The notes below the pieces were generated by a model, which had not been told where the DNA came from, searched no databases, and saw only the letters and a program-made list of their open reading frames with translations. Both the position numbers and the translations under genes were made by a program. Positions 15,201-20,625 of a stretch of DNA of 20,625 nucleotides are shown here, in pieces. Origin of the DNA: a virus; the IMG/VR virus record IMGVR_UViG_3300042465_005691, positions 1 to 20,625 of that record. One strand, 5' to 3'. Numbering within the stretch: position 1 is the first letter of the stretch; the number at the start of each line of letters is the position of its first letter.

Positions 15201-16115
15201 TTAAATCATTGATGGAATTGGGAATCCAGACGGACCTTTTGGTGTTGGATGAAAATGTATATCGTACATGAATGTGTTAATGTAATCAGTCATTAAAATC
15301 GCAGAAGATATTCCTATACTTGCATATCCAATATTAGTTTTCAAAAAGTTACCAGTCGGTGCAGTAACAGAACCTAACGCTGTTATTGAACCAATAATAT
15401 CAATACATCCAGGACTTGCAACTGGTGTGAGTGGTGTTGGTCTACCTAAACTCAAGCCACCAAGTGTGGATGTGAAACCAAATGGACCAGCATAAACACC
15501 CATGCCGGCATTAACTCTGGATTCTGCGGTGAGTGAATCACATGTGATAGAGCCACTAATATACAAATCTGAAACTAAATCTAAACTTTGTCCAGATGAT
15601 AATATTAATGAACCACCAAATTTTTCATTTGCACCAATATCAACATCAGCATCACCTTGAATTGAAATGTCTTTGACACCTCTTACATTCATCTTACCTT
15701 TAACTGCAAGATTATAATCACCATTAACCTCTTGGTTAAAATCGCCATCAACTTGCATACTACAGTTACCCTTAACTATAATATTACAAGCACCAGAAAC
15801 ATAAACATTCTTTTTACCTATTGTGATATCAAAATTTTCACCAAATACTTTTACAACTTGGTCACCATTTGGATGCATCTCGATAAAGTTTTTAGACTTA
15901 CCATGTTGTAAACGAACCCTTTCTCTACCAGGAGTATCATCCAATTGAAGAGAATGTCCGGACTCACTATCAAATATTTGATTATGTGGATATAATGGTG
16001 GATGGTCTGGATCCGCAGGCGAAGCTGGCTCAGTAAATAAAACTGTTGATGGGTTCGATGCTAACGCTGCAGTTATTGTTGCATATGCCTTATCGTAATC
16101 ACTATTTGTTGCCAT
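15201..16115 (-). CDS. 5: Stand-alone gp5-type spike needle (C-terminal part of gp5)
   Basis: The 304-residue product corresponds to the C-terminal half of T4 gp5. VLFTEP, YPHNQIFDSESGHSLQLDDT and PGRERVRLQHGKSKNFIEMH (residues 25-81) align with T4 ILFKEP, YPYVHTMETESGHIQEFDDT and PGQERYRLVHPTGTYEEVSP. Residues about 84-165 show the VxGxxxxx octad pattern of the triple-stranded beta-helix (VYVSGACNIIVKGNCSMQVD, GDFNQEVNGDYNLAVKG). Residues 165-285 continue as beta sequence, and the end carries HFH (287-289) in DIHFHPTP, an H-x-H motif like those that bind iron at the tips of other phage spikes. There is no OB fold and no lysozyme domain; the OB fold is encoded separately at 17160-17462. A good AGGA site overlaps the preceding stop codon. 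It should form the trimeric membrane-piercing needle. Confidence 0.88.
   Translation of the reverse strand: MATNSDYDKAYATITAALASNPSTVLFTEPASPADPDHPPLYPHNQIFDSESGHSLQLDDTPGRERVRLQHGKSKNFIEMHPNGDQVVKVFGENFDITIGKKNVYVSGACNIIVKGNCSMQVDGDFNQEVNGDYNLAVKGKMNVRGVKDISIQGDADVDIGANEKFGGSLILSSGQSLDLVSDLYISGSITCDSLTAESRVNAGMGVYAGPFGFTSTLGGLSLGRPTPLTPVASPGCIDIIGSITALGSVTAPTGNFLKTNIGYASIGISSAILMTDYINTFMYDIHFHPTPKGPSGFPIPSMI
15249..15257 (-). other. H-x-H motif at the spike tip
   Basis: These nine bases encode His-Phe-His (residues 287-289), 15 residues before the needle C-terminus. In P2-type spikes an H-x-H motif near the C-terminus coordinates an iron ion at the trimer apex. That the same holds here is inferred. 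Confidence 0.5.
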
Positions 16116-16123
16116 AATATTTC

Positions 16124-16933
16124 CTAAGGTGTAGAGTTCTTCAAAAAGTCTGGATCAGCAGGAACTTCCAATGCAGCCGGAATTGTACCTGAATATGCAG
16201 TAATTGTCGCATTTGCAGCTGTAATATCCGATTCACTAACTGGTGCCAACAAACCTACTGTAGCAGAAGCTGCAATTCCAACTGATAATGCAACAACTGT
16301 TGTTGATGCTTTTAATAAATCACTAGCGGCACCAGCAGCTTCTTTTATTGCATCTGTCAATTCCGTAAAATCTTTTCCAGAATCAGCAAATGGAACTTCT
16401 GCCGAAGTTTCTGCCCATGCATCAACAAAAGCACTCACTATACTTTTTAACAATTTTGTCAAACATTGTTGTAACAATGCAAGTAATTTTGCTGGTAAAC
16501 TTAAAATCCATTGTATCAATGCTCTGATTTTAACTAATACCGCTAAAACATATTTTTGAAATTCGATAATTGGTGTAATATACAGTCTAATAAAAGTTTT
16601 AATTTCTTGTGCTGTCTTTTTCAAATAATTAATGACTTGAGAAAAAGAACCAGACGCATCAGTAAAACCCATGAGCTGTTGTATCTTTCTAATACCTTCT
16701 CTAATCCATTTTGCAATCGCTTTTAAGAATTTTTTTAATCCAATAGATTTTACCAAATCGTTTACAAAATCACAAGAGTGTACTAAATTTTTATTTGTTG
16801 TTGCAATACTACCAGAAACATCACCCCTAGCTGCAGGTGTTGATGGATAACTTGGACCACCAATAATAGGACCATCAGCCTTTGTTGATGGTGATATATT
16901 ATTGCCTGTGCTTAATGCTGGTTGTGGAATCAT
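16124..16933 (-). CDS. Amphipathic/hydrophobic protein encoded between the two spike genes
   Basis: I do not recognise this 269-residue protein. Residues 1-50 are Pro/Gly/Ser-rich and probably flexible. Residues 57-90 form a Lys/Arg-rich amphipathic stretch (VNDLVKSIGLKKFLKAIAKW, then IREGIRKIQQLMGF). Residues 100-170 are strongly hydrophobic with basic residues (for example YVLAVLVKIRALIQWILSLP, then AKLLALLQQCLTKLLKSIVS). Residues 208-231 are an Ala/Gly/Val-rich hydrophobic segment. The tail is acidic and Ala-rich. This pattern suggests membrane binding or insertion, or a coiled helical bundle. A GGAG site lies 9 bases before the ATG, and the start overlaps the preceding stop as ATGA (16930-16933). 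Location inside the spike operon suggests a protein carried in, or assembled with, the hub. A lysis or holin role is less likely given this context. Function unproven. Confidence 0.75.
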   Translation of the reverse strand: MIPQPALSTGNNISPSTKADGPIIGGPSYPSTPAARGDVSGSIATTNKNLVHSCDFVNDLVKSIGLKKFLKAIAKWIREGIRKIQQLMGFTDASGSFSQVINYLKKTAQEIKTFIRLYITPIIEFQKYVLAVLVKIRALIQWILSLPAKLLALLQQCLTKLLKSIVSAFVDAWAETSAEVPFADSGKDFTELTDAIKEAAGAASDLLKASTTVVALSVGIAASATVGLLAPVSESDITAANATITAYSGTIPAALEVPADPDFLKNSTP

Positions 16934-17163
16934 TTATTTTTCTCCAAATGATATAGTCTTAAAATGCCGTCTAAAGATTCTCTATAACAACAATCAAGTT
17001 CAGCGTGTTCTTTATCCAACACAATATCACTATGACAATGGCAATCAAGGTCATCTATTTTTTTTATGAATTCTTCTTTTGTTATCATGCCAGCAAGATA
17101 TTGTTTATGTGCTATAGTTGCTTTTGCTGTTAGTGTATGTAAATTTTGTAATTGTTTGCTCAT
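16930..17163 (-). CDS. Small Cys/His-rich protein
   Basis: The product is 77 residues when started at the ATG at 17163-17161, which overlaps the TGA of the OB-fold gene as ATGA. The frame is open further upstream to 17244, but that part lies inside the OB-fold coding region and gives implausible sequence (MGCWFLFGWRKC), so I prefer the shorter form. Residues 1-38 look helical (QLQNLHTLTAKATIAHKQYL). Then comes a cluster Cys41-His42-Cys43-His44, followed by His53 and Cys58-Cys59, which could bind a metal ion. I do not recognise the family. Small genes in T4 hub operons often encode assembly helpers, so a hub assembly factor is one possibility, but this is a guess from position. The stop overlaps the next start as ATGA. 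Confidence 0.7.
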   Translation of the reverse strand: MSKQLQNLHTLTAKATIAHKQYLAGMITKEEFIKKIDDLDCHCHSDIVLDKEHAELDCCYRESLDGILRLYHLEKNK

Positions 17164-17462
17164 GTCACTTTCATTCCAGGTAAAATACCCATCATTACAG
17201 GTTGTTGTGCATTTTCTCCATCCAAAAAGAAACCAACAACCCACTCTCCTAATTGTGGTGCAGAAAACATTCTTGTTGAATTAAGTGGATACATTGGATG
17301 AGCCCAAGGTAAATCTTCTGTAGGAACTTTTAGTTTATTTGAAGCATGCCAACCAAATATTCTGACTTGACACCTACCAATCGCCAATGGGTCAACTCTA
17401 TTTTCAATTGCGCCAACCCACCAGATGAATCCGTCTTTTCCAGCAAAATTTGTATTTTCCAT
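17160..17462 (-). CDS. Stand-alone OB-fold collar of the spike (N-terminal part of gp5)
   Basis: The 100-residue product matches only the N-terminal OB-fold domain of T4 gp5. WWVGAIENRVDPLAIGRCQV (14-33) aligns with T4 WFVGVVEDRMDPLKLGRVRV. VPTEDLPWAHPMYPL (46-60) aligns with IPTEKLPWMSVIQPI, and WVVGFFLDGENAQQPVMMGI (74-93) with RVYGHFLDKWKTNGIVLGTY. In T4 this domain sits against the gp27 trimer and is followed in the same chain by lysozyme and needle. Here the chain stops after the OB fold. It follows the gp27-like gene with a one-base stop/start overlap (TAATG, 17460-17464), consistent with stoichiometric coupling to its partner. No strong ribosome site is visible, so translation probably depends on that coupling. 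Confidence 0.88.
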   Translation of the reverse strand: MENTNFAGKDGFIWWVGAIENRVDPLAIGRCQVRIFGWHASNKLKVPTEDLPWAHPMYPLNSTRMFSAPQLGEWVVGFFLDGENAQQPVMMGILPGMKVT

Positions 17463-18784
17463 TATCTGTATTTAGACTGCTGTAAAGAACTGTCAGATGC
17501 AATGACAAGTCCATTATTTGTTGAATCTGTCGCTAGTTCACAAAAAGTTTCATGTTTATCCGGCTTAATCATGTGTCTAGTTGCAACAACCAAATATTTA
17601 CCAGCAAAAGATTTATCACTACCCTCAGTCCTATCACTATTCAAAGAAAAAGAATGTGGTTGAACATTTAAAATAAAACCGGAACTTATTAAAAAGTTTC
17701 CAGGCAAACTAATGTTCATTTTTCTCTGTAATAGATTATGCAATATTGCTTTTCTTTGCGGAATATATTTGTGTGTTTCATCTATCAATAATGATTTATT
17801 ACTGTCATTTGATTTAACATAAGCCTGAGAGTTTCTATACAATTGAAATGGATATAAAGCCACTTTTGAAAATGGCATTAAACCAGCATCTTTACCCTCT
17901 CTATTTGTAGAAATATAAACATTTGGTTTTTTATTTAAATGTGTTGATTTATAATGATTGTTTATTCCCAAATCAGATTCAACTAATGTTCTCGTTAAAA
18001 TATCAAAACCAATAAAACGATTTGCAAAATATCCATTTTTTGTATTTTCTAAAATATCAAATGAGGTCGACATGTTATAATCTCTTACACCCAAAACTTC
18101 ATCTTTTACCGAATCTGTTAAATTTTTAGGTGTAAAGTTGATTGATAGTAGTGGTTTCTTATTAAACAATTCCGTCAATGATACAAAATTAAAACCAATA
18201 TGATTTTCAAAAAACAAATAGTCTGCTAAATCATTTATACTAACAGCTCGTTTCGTTAACCAAATCATCGTATCAATTGGTGACAATAAAGGCACTACAA
18301 CATTATGAATGCCTTTTGTTTTTTCAATTATTCCTATTTTATTTTTTGGAACTTTTAAATAATCAACAAGAACAGAAGCTGCAATATTTGAATATACACC
18401 AGTGTATGATTGTGTAACTTTTTGTTGTTCTGAATAAACCATCTCTTCAGAAACAAAATGTAAAATATAAGCTTCTGTTGTTTGATTTATGCTTGTTCTA
18501 TCTGTTTGTTTAAATATTCTAAAAGTTTTTGATATGTTTGTACCAGAAGTTTCAGTATCTTTAGAAATATCAATATCAATAAATTCACTGCCATCAAATA
18601 AAAGTTTTCTTGAGAGACCCACAGAATCTTTTAACAAAATATTACCAGACATACAAGGTGTCAATACACTATCAAAAATATTCAATTCTTCAAAAATAGA
18701 ATCTACACCAAAAGAACCAAATTTAGAATTAATTGCAAGTCTGTTTATTTTAAACTGAGTTGACTGTTTAATTGAAATAGACAT
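17462..18784 (-). CDS. Baseplate hub protein, gp27-like
   Basis: The 440-residue product has the layout of gp27/gpD/VgrG-type hub proteins. The N-terminal region has IFEELNIFDSVLTPCMSGNI (30-49), and the middle has NIAASVLVDYLKVPKN (133-148), DTMIWLTKRAVSINDLADYL (171-190) and GFNFVSLTELF. The C-terminal barrel region ends AGKYLVVATRHMI (394-406), like the conserved 'GKYLIxxxxH' strand of hub domains. T4 gp27 is 391 aa and shows little direct similarity that I can see by eye, so the call rests on domain style and on its position between gp53 and the OB-fold gene. It would form the trimeric ring that adapts the sixfold tube to the threefold spike. It shares one base with gp53 (TAATG, 18782-18786). 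It is very AT-rich (26% GC in 17941-18240). Confidence 0.72.
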   Translation of the reverse strand: MSISIKQSTQFKINRLAINSKFGSFGVDSIFEELNIFDSVLTPCMSGNILLKDSVGLSRKLLFDGSEFIDIDISKDTETSGTNISKTFRIFKQTDRTSINQTTEAYILHFVSEEMVYSEQQKVTQSYTGVYSNIAASVLVDYLKVPKNKIGIIEKTKGIHNVVVPLLSPIDTMIWLTKRAVSINDLADYLFFENHIGFNFVSLTELFNKKPLLSINFTPKNLTDSVKDEVLGVRDYNMSTSFDILENTKNGYFANRFIGFDILTRTLVESDLGINNHYKSTHLNKKPNVYISTNREGKDAGLMPFSKVALYPFQLYRNSQAYVKSNDSNKSLLIDETHKYIPQRKAILHNLLQRKMNISLPGNFLISSGFILNVQPHSFSLNSDRTEGSDKSFAGKYLVVATRHMIKPDKHETFCELATDSTNNGLVIASDSSLQQSKYR

Positions 18785-19413
18785 TAGTTAATTACATTTC
18801 TAAATTCAGATTCGACAGAGGGAACAAATTCCGGTTTCAAAAGTTTAATTTTTCGTTTAGTTTCATTTAATTCGATTTCATAATCATAATACGATTGTGT
18901 ATTTTTTGAAGTAGCAATAGTAATTACATATCCGTCTGCCAATGTAACATTAGAAGAAGAGCTGGTAATATTGGCATAAGTGTTTGCATCAACTTCTATT
19001 TTATTTACGGTAATTGTATTTGTGCTTATTGTTGTTCTTGTTTCTATTTTATAATATGCATGGGTGTGTGATTCTGCCCAACTTGAACCAGATTGGCCAA
19101 CATTTGCATTTGCACTATATTTGTCATCGATAAAAGAGATGAGTGTTCTATAATCCATTGGCCAATCAAATTGTGGATCAGTAATATCATTAAACAATAA
19201 AACAATCCAATGTCTTTCTGGATCTTTATAAAATTTTGAAGCTATAATTTCTGGTGTATCACTATCTTGTATATCATACTCATAGGAAACTGAGGTATTA
19301 TCTTTAAATGATTTTTCAAAAGTAAATCTTGAAATTATATTTAAGACAGATTGTGCGGTTTTTAAGTCCGCAGTATATAATGTTTTTGGAAAATAACTAA
19401 AATATTTTGACAT
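18784..19413 (-). CDS. 53: Baseplate wedge protein gp53
   Basis: The 209-residue product matches T4 gp53 (196 aa). It begins MSKYFSYFPKTLY, and VSYEYDIQDSDTPEIIASKF (42-61) followed by YKDPERHWIVLLFNDITDPQ and FDWPM (62-86) corresponds to T4 YYIKGSPRPEELANAIYGNP and QLYWVLLMCNDNYDPYYGW, the LysM-like part of gp53. Residues 124-170 are a Thr/Asn-rich beta insertion. YEIELNETKRKIKLLKPEFV (178-197) is the helical end. In T4, gp53 clamps neighbouring wedges together around the hub. It starts 2 bases after the gp48 stop and has a GAGG ribosome site upstream. Assignment is firm. Confidence 0.92.
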   Translation of the reverse strand: MSKYFSYFPKTLYTADLKTAQSVLNIISRFTFEKSFKDNTSVSYEYDIQDSDTPEIIASKFYKDPERHWIVLLFNDITDPQFDWPMDYRTLISFIDDKYSANANVGQSGSSWAESHTHAYYKIETRTTISTNTITVNKIEVDANTYANITSSSSNVTLADGYVITIATSKNTQSYYDYEIELNETKRKIKLLKPEFVPSVESEFRNVIN

Positions 19414-19415
19414 AA

Positions 19416-20624
19416 TTAATCACCCTCAATTTCAGCCGCACGATATAGTGATCCATTTTTAAATGTATTACCTAAAGTGTCTTTAGTAAACTCTTCTATA
19501 GAATCGTCTCCGTATCCAGTTCCGGATCTTGCCATTGTTGGAGTACCCTTAATTGAAGCCTTTGTAACAATTTCAGTTTCTTTGAATTGTAGCGAAAGAC
19601 GAATTGAAACAGGCATACCAGTTCCACCAAGTGTCGCACTTTGACCAGGAACTTCATATGCAGAAAATCCATTTGGTGCATAATCGATTGTTAAATTTTC
19701 TAAAACACAAGTGGATATTTTTGGTATATTTGGATTTTCTTGGCCACTATAATAAAAAGTGATATCAAACTCTGAAGGTGGAATCATAAAAAATCCACCA
19801 GTTCCACCCTGTGCAACTTCTGGTGCTTGATGAAATCTCAACTCTTTAATTATGTTTTGAACTTCTTTAGACTCTGCTTCTGACCTTGGATAAAATTGAA
19901 AATCAAATCTGAATGTTCTAAAATCTGGAGAAGAATATAAAACTTCAAGCATTGGATTTTGAACAACACCAAAGGCCTGTGAGAAAGCAACTTGTGCTAA
20001 ACCACCAGCAGTTTTTGACAACATACTTGCAATGAACGGTGAGACATTTCTAGCAAATTGAGCACCCTTTTGTTCAGGCGTCATATTTCCATTCTTATAT
20101 AAATCTACAGTAGACGGTGCTAATGAAGCAGCTGCAGCAAATAAACTTCCACCAGATTCAATTTTATTGTAGCCCTGATGATGGTCAAAAACTAAAGTAT
20201 CTGGCATATAAAGTGCTATAGTAGTGGTGATTCTTTTCTCTGCCCTAATACTGCCGTTTTGTAATCTGTCACCAATTTCACCTAAAATATTAAAAGATGA
20301 AGAAGCGGCACCAACAACAGCACCACCAATAGTAGTTGATTTTAATGAATTGATTCCGGAACTTATTCCCGAAATATTTAATATTTGACTGCCTAAATAA
20401 GAACCGAAAGAGCCTGCCTCCTTAATACCAGAACCAACAGTTTGTAAAATATTTACAGCACCAGCTGCAGAACTTCCCAAGTTTAAATTATTGAGAATTG
20501 CTGTTGGTGTTCCATTTGTTCCTATTCCTGGATAACTTGTCAATCTTTGCTCGTTAATGTTGATGAGCATATAATGACCTTTATCGGACGCTGATAAGTC
20601 TGACGGGTACCTATAAGTACCCAT
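19416..20624 (-). CDS. 48: Tail-tube cap / baseplate protein gp48 (5' end at window edge)
   Basis: The frame gives 402 residues from the ATG at 20624-20622, but the window ends one base later, so the true start may lie upstream. The first half is Gly/Ser/Ala-rich and flexible (about 40-120), followed by TTTIALYMPDTLVFDHHQGY (132-152). The second half carries the tube-like domain: NPMLEVLYSSPDFRTFRFDF (223-242), QFYPRSEAESKEVQNIIKEL (243-262), FDITFYY (286-292), ISTCVLENLTIDYAPNGFSA (303-322) and MPVSIRLSLQFKETE. T4 gp48 has the same order (VFTWDLTPRSTEDLMAIINI, then GPCQIQSIRFDKTPNGNFNG, then LEITMREI). In T4, gp48 caps the baseplate and, with gp54, starts tail-tube polymerisation. It leads directly into gp53. 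The call is good; gp54 is a less likely alternative. Confidence 0.82.
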   Translation of the reverse strand: MGTYRYPSDLSASDKGHYMLININEQRLTSYPGIGTNGTPTAILNNLNLGSSAAGAVNILQTVGSGIKEAGSFGSYLGSQILNISGISSGINSLKSTTIGGAVVGAASSSFNILGEIGDRLQNGSIRAEKRITTTIALYMPDTLVFDHHQGYNKIESGGSLFAAAASLAPSTVDLYKNGNMTPEQKGAQFARNVSPFIASMLSKTAGGLAQVAFSQAFGVVQNPMLEVLYSSPDFRTFRFDFQFYPRSEAESKEVQNIIKELRFHQAPEVAQGGTGGFFMIPPSEFDITFYYSGQENPNIPKISTCVLENLTIDYAPNGFSAYEVPGQSATLGGTGMPVSIRLSLQFKETEIVTKASIKGTPTMARSGTGYGDDSIEEFTKDTLGNTFKNGSLYRAAEIEGD

Positions 20625-20625
20625 A

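Noticed and set aside
16816-16842. Literal Pro-Ala-Ala-Arg (PAARGD, residues 33-38) in the 269-aa protein, suggesting a PAAR spike tip
   Set aside because: No second PAAR-type repeat, no metal-binding His/Cys pattern in place and a mostly hydrophobic helical body; four residues can match by chance. Kept as a remote possibility only.
17161-17244. Upstream extension of the small Cys/His protein to 104 residues
   Set aside because: The added residues overlap conserved OB-fold coding in another frame; the ATGA start at 17163 is the usual coupled form in this operon.
17346-17663. 105-aa open frame on the plus strand
   Set aside because: Antisense to the hub and OB-fold genes, with no ribosome site or recognisable sequence.

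Overview
The window is a dense, one-directional block of tail and baseplate genes from a T4-like contractile-tailed bacteriophage. Every supported gene lies on the minus strand, so transcription runs from high to low coordinates. Genes abut or overlap by 1 or 4 bases, and no intergenic gap exceeds 32 bases. No rRNA, tRNA, CRISPR array, integrase, transposase or plus-strand gene could be supported. The DNA is AT-rich (26% GC by hand count in part of the hub gene). Gene order and protein style (Asn/Thr/Ser-rich beta proteins, a DUF4815-like giant protein, 'AFDKANSANV' fibre repeats) point to the marine T4-like myoviruses, such as phages of cyanobacteria or SAR11-like hosts. The host cannot be fixed from this window.

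In order of transcription: tail-tube cap gp48 (20624-19416, 5' end at the window edge), baseplate wedge gp53 (19413-18784), gp27-like hub (18784-17462), a stand-alone gp5 OB-fold collar (17462-17160), a 77-aa Cys/His-rich protein (17163-16930), a 269-aa amphipathic/hydrophobic protein (16933-16124), a stand-alone gp5-type needle (16115-15201), an unrecognised 279-aa protein (15191-14352), wedge gp25 (14344-13940), wedge gp6 (13937-11892), wedge gp7-like protein (11892-9259), a repeat-rich fibre-like protein (9242-7020), a small GC-richer 156-aa protein (7023-6553), wedge gp8 (6520-4967) and a giant DUF4815-like structural protein (4951 to beyond base 1).

Together these genes would build the baseplate: the central hub and spike (gp27-like, OB collar, needle), the wedges (gp53, gp25, gp6, gp7, gp8), the first layer of the tail tube (gp48), and peripheral or fibre parts. 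The most unusual section is 15201-17462. The T4 gp5 spike is encoded there as two separate proteins, has no lysozyme domain, and encloses two unrecognised genes between its halves. One of those genes looks membrane-active. A second theme is module shuffling: beta-rich 'GGSGY' modules occur in three different wedge proteins, and a fibre-like cassette sits between gp7 and gp8.
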